64,000 nt of DNA from Chionis minor. Lineage: Eukaryota; Chordata; Aves; Charadriiformes; Chionididae. The stretch is taken from contig VZSF01001151.1 in assembly GCA_013398295.1 (NCBI GenBank), positions 1-64,000 on the forward strand. Direction: 5' to 3'. Under the pieces are notes generated by a model. It was not told where the DNA came from, ran no database searches, and saw only the letters and a program-made list of their open reading frames with translations. Both the position numbers and the translations under genes were made by a program. Below, one piece after another: positions 47,397 to 56,140 of the stretch (the first letter of the stretch is position 1; the number at the start of each line of letters is the position of its first letter).

Positions 47397-49699
47397 TCCC
47401 TCTCCGCACGGCGTGGCACCCAGAGGACCCGCTTCCGCAGCCAGCCACAGCCCTGGCCAAGCCCCACGGACCTCGACAGAGCCACCAGGAAGCAGCTTTG
47501 GACATGATGGGTCTGGGCTGACCCGGCACCCGGGTCGGGCAGGTTTAGCCTGATGCCACCCCAGCTGCTTCCCTCCACAGACATAAGGGGGGCTGGAGGA
47601 ATTGCCTCAGGGACCAGACTGCCACCCCCAGCGAGGAACCCAAAGATATTATTTCCCCTACACAACAGTCCCTGCCTTCAGTCATCTAATCCTCTCCTTG
47701 TTTGGTGGAACAGCAGCGGGGTAGCTGTCCTGCCTTTGGCAGTGCCTTCCAACCTGTGCCTGCAAACACCTGATTTTCCACCAGGAAGTTCGATCAACTT
47801 GTCCAAAAAGCTTCCATCCGATAGACGTGATCCAGTGACAACAACCGCTGCGTGCAGGTGACTCCTGTCCTTGTTTCCAGGAAGATGAGACACTCAGGAG
47901 CACAGCACAGTCGAGTCTCTACATTTGTAACATATGTTGATGACGGACTCTGATTGCCTCTGTAATGATTTGGGTTGTTCTTTCATTTTATGGGCTTTGC
48001 ATAAATTGCCTTACAGCAAAATGCTGTCTGGGAAATTAAAGGGCTGCTCCTTTTCTCTTTCAGATTCAGATCTAGAGTTCTTAGGTTTCATCGTCTTCTC
48101 CCTTTGCCCTTAGCAAATCAAGCGCAGTTTCAATTTTGACAGTAATTTCTCTTCAAAGTAGAAAATAATTGATCAAGAAGCCATTTGCAAATGTGTCTCA
48201 AAGAGAACGTAATCTGAATGGGAAAATCTAACTGCACGGTAGTAGAATAGCAGAAGTTTACTGATAATAATTTCTGTTTCCCCACGGTCATCGAGAATGA
48301 AGTTTCTGTGTGAGCCGGTGCCCCCATGGGCAGCAGCCAGACATCTCGGGGGTGAAGCACATCTAGAAAGGGTTTGACCCTTGTTCCACAAGAGCTGGCA
48401 ACTAAAACCGGCATCCTTAAGTCAATTGCTAATTCCTCAGCAACCTCCCCTTCACAGCGAGTGCCATTTATGGCAGGAGCCACACAAGACATGTCTATTT
48501 TGCTTCTGCGTGACGAAATGCCGGCGCAGGGGAAGGGGTACGGCGCCGGCGCAGCTGGAGCCACAGCTCAACCCGCTGGACACCACCCCGAGCACAAACC
48601 TGGCTTCTCGCTCAGGCCGGGAAAACAGGAGGGGAAGGAGGAGCCAAGCTGAGCGCAGATGACACGGCCACGCTCAGGAATCAAAGTTTCAGAGGCTGCA
48701 AAAAGCCAATTAGATAAACCCGCAGAAGACAAATCCATGAAGAACTGTTAAGCACAAAGATACCACGGCTGGTTCTGAAGGACCATAACGCGCTCAAGCG
48801 TTCCCGCTAAGGGACTACACTGCAAAACTGTCATTACACCAGTGATTTTTACACCCCCTGTTATTGTGCTCTTCCCCAAGCACCCCCGACTACTACCCGC
48901 CGCCGGAGGAGGGACGCCGGGCTGCACGGAGCTCTGGCCTGGCGGAGCAGCGGTGACCCGCTGGCGGTGGGGACGCAGGGAGGGGACGTGGCACGCTGCC
49001 TCTCCCGCACGGCCGCAAAGATAGAGCGGTAATTGGCGTACATTGCTGGAAGATTAATAACCACTAGAAACATCTAACGACATTGCATTTCATGCTATGG
49101 GCTGATGGACATCATCTGCCCGCGATCCACACAAGAGCTGGTTCAGAAATCAGTTAACAGTCATCAAAAGCAGCGTTGATACTAAATGCATTATTTTTTC
49201 GTATTAATGTTTTACAGCACTTTAATTCAAAAGAATTTTGGTTTTGTCACTTATAAATGAAATCCTTATCTCTCCTTGCAGTGGTAAAACATCATTTTAG
49301 TATGATAGATGTGAAAGACTCTCTGTATTTTTCTACTTACAGTGGTTTTGTTGCCAGATAGATTACTTATACCATGGTTCCTTCAGATATTACTGAAAAG
49401 TATGCAGAAAATATCTGGGTTCATATTCACTCACTCAAAATATTCATTCCCTATAAAAGCCTAGTTTTACTCTAGGCTTTAAACATACATCTATATTATC
49501 AGACCAGTTCCATGAATCGTGACTTGATCAGGCTGTAGATAACATGCACAGAGACCCCATTTGCTGAATGCCAATGGCTAATATAAATGTCTTGGACACT
49601 AAACTTTTCCTTCCCTCCAGCAGCAGCTCCGGGAATGACACCACTGGCTGTCACCTCTAGGTTTGAACTTGCAACAGGCTGAGGCATAACCTGACGCAA
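47397..49699. other. Single-copy sequence, no gene recognised
   Basis: A GC-rich part at 47.4-47.6 kb gives way to mixed sequence, and about 49080-49500 is AT-rich. A small hairpin at 49456-49480 is listed separately. Open frames reach 144 codons with no domain. Confidence 0.45.
49456..49480. repeat. Perfect 9-bp inverted repeat next to a TATA-like word
   Basis: AAAGCCTAG (49456-49464) and CTAGGCTTT (49472-49480) are exact inverted copies with the spacer TTTTACT. The left arm overlaps CTATAAAAG at 49451-49459. A stem this short is likely by chance in AT-rich DNA. Confidence 0.6.
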
Positions 49700-49704
49700 A
49701 GAGG

Positions 49705-49780
49705 TGTCGTGGTTTGGGCCGGGTTGGCCCCATCAGGCGGAACAACAGCTCCTCTCTCCTGCTCCGCTCAAACCAGGACA
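49705..49780 (-). mobile_element. 76-bp mini-LTR with both termini and a target-site duplication
   Basis: On the minus strand it begins TGTCCTGGTTTGAG and ends GGCCCAAACCACGACA, the same termini as the 839-bp LTR at 42.7 kb. The last 60 or so bases align with that LTR's U5 end, sharing GCAGGAGAGAGG. Nearly everything between is missing, including TATA box and polyadenylation signal. Flanks AGAGG (49700-49704) and ACAGG (49781-49785) agree at four of five bases, so it looks like one insertion that has kept its ends. It is either an internally deleted solo LTR or a very short nonautonomous relative that moved at this size. The termini are clear; the mechanism is open. Confidence 0.65.
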
Positions 49781-50076
49781 ACAGGTCTAAAAGCAACACA
49801 CAAGACCACCAGGAGAAGACACAGAAGAACTGATTCTCTTCCTCCTATTCCACGCCGTGCAATGACCCCCATAAGCAACCGGAGCGACCCACCCACAGCT
49901 GGCAGCACAGCGTCCAGCGTCACACAGCAATCACTGGATTTGGTGATTCCTCTGGAACCTGACTCTGTTTTGAGTGGCACAGGACTAATTTCTTTCCTAA
50001 TGCTTGGGAAGGCTGTATTTTTGGAAGACCCTAGTGACTGAATTTGTGAAGATATTTACTTTACAGCCAGCCACAG
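49781..50076. other. Unassigned sequence between two LTR pieces
   Basis: The segment at about 49977-50035 (GGACTAATTTCTTTCCTAAT and onward) has the flavour of LTR U3 sequence in birds but is too short and diverged to call. Confidence 0.3.
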
Positions 50077-50232
50077 TGTGTGGGTTTCAAGGTCTCAGTG
50101 TTTTCGAGCTGGCCAGGTGCAGGGATGAGGGGCAGCGAGACCCGGGCACTTGCCCCCAGCTGCCAAGGGGGTTATTTCACACCATGAACAGCACAGTCAA
50201 CACAAATTAGAAAGTTTGCTGCAAAGTTTGGT

Positions 50233-50260
50233 GCTCCCCCTTGATGGCTCCCCCTTGATG
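50233..50260. repeat. 14-bp tandem duplication inside the LTR
   Basis: GCTCCCCCTTGATG occurs twice head to tail (50233-50246 and 50247-50260) with no mismatch. LTR enhancer regions often differ by such duplications. Confidence 0.9.
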
Positions 50261-50589
50261 GTGGCGATCCAGAGGACTTTTGCCCCGGTGCTGCATCCCT
50301 GAGCCCTTCCCTTCCTCCCGAAGCCGCAGCGCTCACAGTGTCCGACATTCCCTGTCCCCTGCTGGGAGCGCACGGCTGCCGACGGATGGAGTTGGCTGAG
50401 TATAATCCTCGTACAGTATATACAGGTATTGGGATCAATATGGGTTCCTTTGTGTCAGTCCTGTTAATTATCCAGTTCTATCCTATTAAATCTGTTTATC
50501 TTTCACCCCCCAGGTTTCCTTGTTTTCTTCCGATTCCCCTTCCTGGGTGGGGAGGGGTCATCGGGTGAGAGAGTAATTGTCTAAACGAC

Positions 50590-50595
50590 AATAAA
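50590..50595 (+). terminator. Polyadenylation signal AATAAA of the second LTR
   Basis: AATAAA followed by a T-rich and G-rich stretch (TTGTTAGGGGTTTTC) is the usual poly-A signal plus downstream element. It sits at the 3' end of the LTR unit. Confidence 0.55.
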
Positions 50596-50620
50596 TTGTT
50601 AGGGGTTTTCTCAAACAGTA

Positions 50621-51499
50621 ACAGGAGGGTGTAACTCGTCCCTGTCCTTTTGGTTTGCTGCCTATTTCAGACCGTTTTCCCCGAGCAGGAGTGCCCCAGG
50701 GACGGATGGCAAAGCACGCTCTCTCGGCAACTGGAAGTCCTGCCTCGTTGACCGTCGGAAGGTCAAGGTCCAGCGGGGACGCGCAGCATCTGCTTCTCCT
50801 GTGGTGGGGTGTTGCGTACAGAGACCGAAGGGACAACTCGGTGTAACAGACCGGCGCTTCCAGGCGCGGGACGGGCGTCAGGCTGTAGTGCCGGGGCGCT
50901 CCAGGCGTCGCCGTACGGCTGCAGGTTTGCAGGGGAGCCAGTAAAAGGTGTCCCTGGCTGCTGCAGAGACACACCAGCGTGGTCTTATGTGATGTGACAC
51001 ATTAGCTGACACATTTTATTTGGGATGTCATAGCCTCACTTGTGGAGGCTAACAAATGAAATCACAGCTGTCAACCACCCAAATTAAAAATAAATCACTT
51101 CACTGACCCTTGAACCCAAGCTGACAAGTCATTCCCCCACCCGACGGCACTGCGTTTGTTCTGTTTCCAATCCTCTGCTACCATCCGTGCCTTAATTTAT
51201 TTCCAGTTCCGGCCCGGCAAAGCCAGCTCTACCCATCTTCAGCTGCCTGCATCTGCCACTCAGACGAGGAAGGGAACCGCTGGATGACGCAGCCTTGCAT
51301 ACAGTGACCACGAGAAAACGTGGAGTTCAATCCTGAGAGGAATGAGCAAGATAAACAGTGGAAATACAAACTGTGGGCTTCAGAAGAAAAAACCTTTTAG
51401 CCTCTTCCTGGATCTACTCGGCAGGATGTGATGAGAATATGGCCCAGGGGGGTGGGCACAGGGCAATCCTAATGGTCAAGGTCAATGGTCCTAATGGTC
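50621..51499. other. Single-copy sequence, no gene recognised
   Basis: The part at 50680-50960 is CpG-rich for this window but I see no frame or motif to support a gene. The rest is mixed. Three copies of CTAATGGTCAA begin at 51469 and run into the CR1 relic. Confidence 0.4.
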
Positions 51500-51515
51500 A
51501 ATGGCTAATGGTCAA
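51469..51515. repeat. Imperfect short tandem of CTAATGGTCAA
   Basis: CTAATGGTCAA occurs at 51469, 51490 and 51505 with variable spacers. The first unit forms TCAAGGTCA (51476-51484), a perfect monomer site for ERR/SF-1-type nuclear receptors. It lies at the 5' edge of the CR1 relic, so it may be a local expansion of CR1 coding sequence. Confidence 0.6.
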
Positions 51516-52165
51516 GGACAGGCTCCTCAAAACACAAGAAGGGTTCATTCCCATGCACAAAAAGTCAAGCAAGGCTGGCAAAAGGCCAGCATGGAAGCAT
51601 GGATAATGGTGAAGCTCCTGACTGGGCTCAAACACAACGAAGAAACACACAGAAGGTGGGCGCGGGGACGACAGGCTGCTGGGGAGGGAAGGCAAAGCCA
51701 CCGCCTGGACGTGCAGGGATGGAGCCAGGAAAGCCGCAGTGCGGCGGGGTTGAATCCAGCAGGGCAGGAGAGCGGCAGCGAGGCAGGTCCCTGCGGGTGC
51801 ACCAGTCGCGAGGGGCCGGCGAAGGAGAACGGGGCCCCAGCGCTCAGGGGGCAGCGGCGTGAGTGACAAGGGACAGGGACAGGCTGAGGACTCAATGCCT
51901 TCTTTGCATTTCCACAGGTGAGGCTTGTCCCCGGGTCTCCCAGCTCCCCGAGTCTTCTAGGAGTCTGCGGGAGAGATGCAGAACCCGAAGGAGAGGAAGA
52001 AAGAGTAGAGTGGGCCATGTAGCCCACTTGGATACACACGAGTCCCTGGGACCCCCTCGGGCTGCAGCAGTCAGGGAGTAGCCAGCGGGTCCGCAGAAGT
52101 GATCCTCTTCCACACTTGGAGCACCATAACCGTCCTGGGCTCCCTTGTACAAAAAGGATATGGAC
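51500..52165 (+). mobile_element. CR1 ORF2 relic (endonuclease/RT linker to late RT) with internal deletion
   Basis: Several CR1 ORF2 blocks follow in order on the plus strand but in different frames. MVKDRLLKTQEGFIP then MHKKSSKAGKRPAW (51507-51600) is the linker after the endonuclease. MVKLLTGLKHNEETHRRWAR (51607-51666) comes next. The DNA word GCTGAGGACTCAATGCCTTC then TTTGC (51886-51910) corresponds to AEVLNAFFA, followed by TGEACPRVSQLPE. VAHLDTHESLGPP (52018-52056) corresponds to the SHLDTHKSMGPDG start of the reverse transcriptase. After about 52090 the sequence jumps to the region just before the ORF2 C-terminal blocks (GGGCTCCCTTGTACAAAAAG then GATATGGACGT, compare APLYKKDMDV). The catalytic palm is missing, so an internal deletion of most of the RT is indicated. 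Stops and frameshifts make it inactive. Confidence 0.75.
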
Positions 52166-55100
52166 GTATCTGCTGCCTGACAACACGTACACCGAATTTA
52201 TTTTTAGCTACCTCACTTGTTTATTTGCCTTTCTGTCCCGTAGACCGGCACTCTGAACCCACAGTCAGATCTCTCCATAATTGAAGGCAACCGAGAAGAA
52301 CCAATGTTTTTAATAAAACTATTTCAGCCTGTATCCACAGAAGACGATGGTCATCGTGGTTACAGATGAAAACCCTGAACCGTGCTTTCCATTTCAGACC
52401 CATGTTCTCAGTAAGAAAAGAAACTCCTGTATATTTTAATAGTGAAACTCATCAAGAACTCATCTTTCCAAGTAAACTGCTGCTAGGGTGTTTAGCAGCA
52501 TCAAAAAGACCTTCAAATAGACTATTTAGCAAATAGCCTTGCCTATGAGAGCTGAAAGATTTGGCCATGTCCTGCTTTTTTCAGGGATAGGTAATAAATC
52601 AAAGAAGGTATTTTACCTGAAGATATGGAGAGAGAAGGTGCTGTCTGCTCTGCACCTTCATTATTTGTCTTCAGCTTCAAAGCATACAGCCAGCTGAAAG
52701 CTCCAAAAGGGACAATATAATGATGCCCCGTAATCAGCAGAGTAATCATGAGATGGCTGTGTTACATTACTCTCTCCAGAATATTAATGGAGTGAGGACA
52801 TTGCAGACTGATGTGCAACAAGGGTTTAAAATCCTTCCAAACGGTTTCTGAGTCCATTATTTTGATGCCGTGCCGCTCTGTTCTCAAGGCTGAGGACGGG
52901 AGGAGGGAGGCAGCCACACAGCGATCGCCGCCCGCTGGGAAGCAGCGCAGTCTGTGTCTCCTCTCTGCTCCATCTCCCTCCTTGGAAGAGCCACACATGC
53001 AGAATTAAAATATCGTGTGTTAAAAAGCAGCACAGTTTTGACCTCCAGAACTGATCCCGGACTCACTTAGGCTGCCCTGAGAGGTGCCAAGTAGCCGGAG
53101 ACGTGAACTTTGGCCACGTGGAGTCCCGACGGATGCGCTCTCACCTGCTCTGCTGGCTGGGAGCCTGCGGTCAACCCTTGCACAGAGCATCCACAGCACC
53201 TTGTGCCTCCTCTGCCCACCCTGCATGGACAACGGACTGGGACTGTCCCGTGGTCTCCGGCACACAGGGACGTGCCCTCCAGAAACCTGTGGTGCCTTGG
53301 GCTGTGTTTGGCAGGACGCGTGCCCGGAGGGGAGCAGTATGGGTGAGGAACAGGGCTGGATTTGCAGATGGGCTCAGATCACGCTCACAGGGCTCTAGAG
53401 GATGCACCAGCAACGAGGAGGGTGACTCTGGGGACAAATTTCAGGTCACTGCCTTCCGTCAGGGAGCACAAGTGGTGTCCCAGAAGACCTCAGGCATTTG
53501 ATGCATTGAGCAGATATCCACAAACTTCTGCTGGGAGCAGGGGAATCGTTCCCAGCGCTGGGCTGGACTGGTCAGGGACACAGGAAGGCGACATGAGACC
53601 TGGGAAAGACAACCACTCCTTGGCAAAGTGTCTTCAGAGGCCCAGATCCAAACCATGGCTAGTCTGGTATCGTTCCGTTGCGCAGTTGGAAAGGCAAAGG
53701 GAAAACTACTCACTCTGCTTCTCTCCCCGGGTCAGGAGAAGGATGGACTAATGCTAAGAGCATCAGCTGGATTACCTGAAAACTTCACTTTCACTAAAGA
53801 AAACACTAATTTCAAATAACTTTACAGGAGGTAACAGCGCTCATTTAACAACAGAAATCCATGCTAGTTAATGCCGAGCGCGGAGCGGCGCAGGAAGAGC
53901 CAGGGACGCGTCTGCACTTGAGCTGGCTCTGCCCAGGGCCACACACCAGCGGGCCAGCAGCGAGGACAGACCTCCCTGGCCAGAGCAGGGCACTCCAGAT
54001 AAGCTCAAATCCCTCTCCTGACTGCTTTTTTTTTTTCCCAATGAAAGACCATTTTCAAAAACAGCATTCAGAAAAATGTTCGGTTTATGCCGGAAAGTGC
54101 TTATTGAAAAGCCACAGGGCTCCAGCTGAGCGTGTCAAATCACTTTCCCTCACAAACGTTGCTCTCGTTCCTTGGCACAGCCATGCAAATACATGCTAAT
54201 TCCGCCACACCTATACGCCGATCCCCAATACCACAGGCTATGGCGCCTCACGTAGGAAGGGATGCCAGGAAATCCTAAGGAGAGGGATGCGCGAGGCATC
54301 ATGGGACATTAATCCATCCTGAACCCCGCTCTGAAGAGTCGGCACCACACAACGCCCCGGCAGCATTTCCAGCCTTAGCCAGATGTTTCCATTTTTCAGG
54401 TTTTGCCAGGAAGTTGAGGTCGTCCCTGCACACATCTTGCGAGAAACGTTTTCAATTTCTCCTCAAAATAATCACAGAAAAAATAGTTTTTAATAAGTTC
54501 TTTCTGTCATTTAGTTCAAGGTAATTAGGGAAGAGAGGTTTGTTGCTTCTCTGTGTTCTGGCCACTTCACTCAGTGCCATTCTGCAGGTCAGCTGTACCA
54601 ATAACTCTAACTCTTACCAGCTTATTTCTTTCCATAAGTCACAACAGGGCTGGAGAGCAGGGTAACGCAGACTTGCAGGGATACTCTCTGACCTCTTTAT
54701 CTTTGCTCTAGCAACATCTCTCACCTGATCTCATTTATTCTCCACAGAGCGATAAAAAAATACGAAAAAGAGCAAGTCAAAGTGCTGGAGAGGCTTCATG
54801 GAGCTGGAGGCTGTTTCACACGCTCCCATTAATTGCATTTTTCTCTCCCAGCCTCTTTGCACGCAGTTTTGACTCCCTGTCAGGAAAGCATTTGCAGAGG
54901 TAAGGCAGTACGAAAAGCAAAGCTCAATACTGCGGATATTCTTCTGGGATACCCTGAAAGCTTCCAAACTTTGTGCAAGTTTCCACACGAGGAGCTGCCG
55001 CATCTCGTCCCGCCTGCCTTGTGATGCTGGTGCAAGTGGAAGAAACAACCACTTTCTGTCCACTCTGAGGCTGCCCCATGGCTGTTCCCGGCATAATTCC

Positions 55101-55950
55101 TGGTGCCTGGCACAGAGCGGGACGTGAAATACAGACTGTTCTCGCCACCTGGTGCCGCTGGTGGTAATTACAGGAGAGCGGTTCTGGGATGCCCCAGTAT
55201 TATTCTGCTTCATCTCCCTTCTCAGGGAAGTTGCGCGTGGGACTGGGCTACTGTGATTGCCACCAGTAGGACTAGATGGAGAAAACCGCCCTGGAGCCCT
55301 GTTCAGCGTCCCCCGGGAGCAATGCCACACTAACGCTCTTGGTGAAGTCTTTGCAGAGGACAGAAACCAGCTTGTTTCTTCCACTTGCGTCCGCGGTGCA
55401 GAGCGGGTGGGTGGGACGCGTGGCGCGGTGCAGGCGCATTCCCAGGCTGGGTATCCGAGTTGTTCACCCAGGCAAATCCGCTCGTGTGATGGGAGCTTTG
55501 CGTCTGCCAAAACAGACCATCTATGCTAAAAACCTTCCTGCTGCTACAGACTGCTTTTGTGCGCTTTGTGTGTGTCCGCCTGGCCCCTGTGCGCTACTTC
55601 ATCCAGCCTCTCAAGAAGAAATAACTTCTAAGCCCCTTGAAGCTGGCAGAAAACCTTCTACTAATATCAACGGGCGCTGCATCACGGTCCAATACTTTGA
55701 TTCTGAATCCCTCAGGGACAACAGGCCAATCCACACCTAAAACTCCTGTCTCCCTGTCTCACACAAACCCAACATTCCAGTGTTCCAGCATGACGCAGGC
55801 TCCGGAAGGAGCAGGAGCAGGAGTAAGCTGTGTAGCACTACTGCTGAGCCCTGCACTGTTTGTCCATTTACCACCAAAACGGGGCAAACTCTGGCACAGA
55901 GAGACATGATTATCTGCATTTAAGTAGCTGCTCTTCTCCTGCCTGGGTAC
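52166..55950. other. Single-copy sequence, no gene recognised
   Basis: Mixed composition with an AT-rich part at 52.4-52.8 kb and a run of 11 T near 54025. An octamer word ATGCAAAT occurs near 54183. The longest open frame of the window (259 codons, 54731-55510, minus) lies here but is overlapped by several antisense frames and has no domain I know; it is listed among rejected items. Confidence 0.45.
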
Positions 55951-55990
55951 CTGACTGGACGACTGTCATAGGTCCCTTCCAACTGAAAAT
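55951..55990 (+). mobile_element. CR1 3' terminal stub
   Basis: CTGACTGGACGACTGTCATA followed by GGTCCCTTCCAACTGAAAAT matches the last 40 or so bases of CR1 3' UTRs (GGTCCCTTCCAACCCAAAAT). It runs straight into the pentanucleotide array, where the ATTCT-type tail would be. Extreme 5' truncation is common in CR1. Confidence 0.75.
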
Positions 55991-56140
55991 AATCTAATCT
56001 AATCTAATCTAATCTATTCTATTCTAATCTATTCTATTCTATTCTATTCTATTCTATTCTATTCTATTCTATTCTATTCTATTCTATTCTATCCCATCCC
56101 ATCCCATCCCATCCCATCCCATCTCATCCCATCCCATCCC
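55991..56140. repeat. 150-bp pentanucleotide array: AATCT, ATTCT, ATCCC
   Basis: Thirty 5-bp units in perfect register occupy 150 bp. There are five AATCT, then two ATTCT, one AATCT and twelve ATTCT, then six ATCCC, one ATCTC and three ATCCC. The array starts at the 3' tail of a CR1 stub, so it probably grew from the CR1 tail repeat (ATTCTATG-like). The stepwise change of unit shows successive expansions of point-mutant units. On the minus strand the ATCCC part reads as GGGAT, giving an artificial MGWDEMGWDGMGWDG peptide that is not a gene. Confidence 0.95.

Larger units (their letters stand above)
50077..50620 (+). mobile_element. Solo LTR, second family (about 544 bp)
   Basis: A plus-strand LTR-like unit starts at TGTGTGGGTTTC (50077). 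It has a TATA-like GTATATAC near 50417 and a polyadenylation signal AATAAA at 50590-50595, and ends about 25 bp later at TCTCAAACAGTA (50620). The end region (GTAATTGTCTAAACGACAAT then AAATTGTT) is one I associate with avian endogenous-retrovirus LTRs. Possible 4-bp duplications ACAG lie at 50073-50076 and 50621-50624; if correct, the final CA has mutated to TA. A 14-bp tandem duplication is at 50233-50260. No internal retroviral sequence flanks it. The boundaries, especially the 5' one, are uncertain. Confidence 0.6.

Noticed and set aside
49977..50040. Possible extra LTR U3 fragment between the two LTR pieces
   Set aside because: Similarity is by impression only and too short to define borders or family.
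54731..55510. Longest open frame, 259 codons on the minus strand
   Set aside because: No recognisable domain; Ser/Arg/Pro-rich composition as in random GC-rich frames; three or more long frames overlap it on the other strand; no splice or promoter context.
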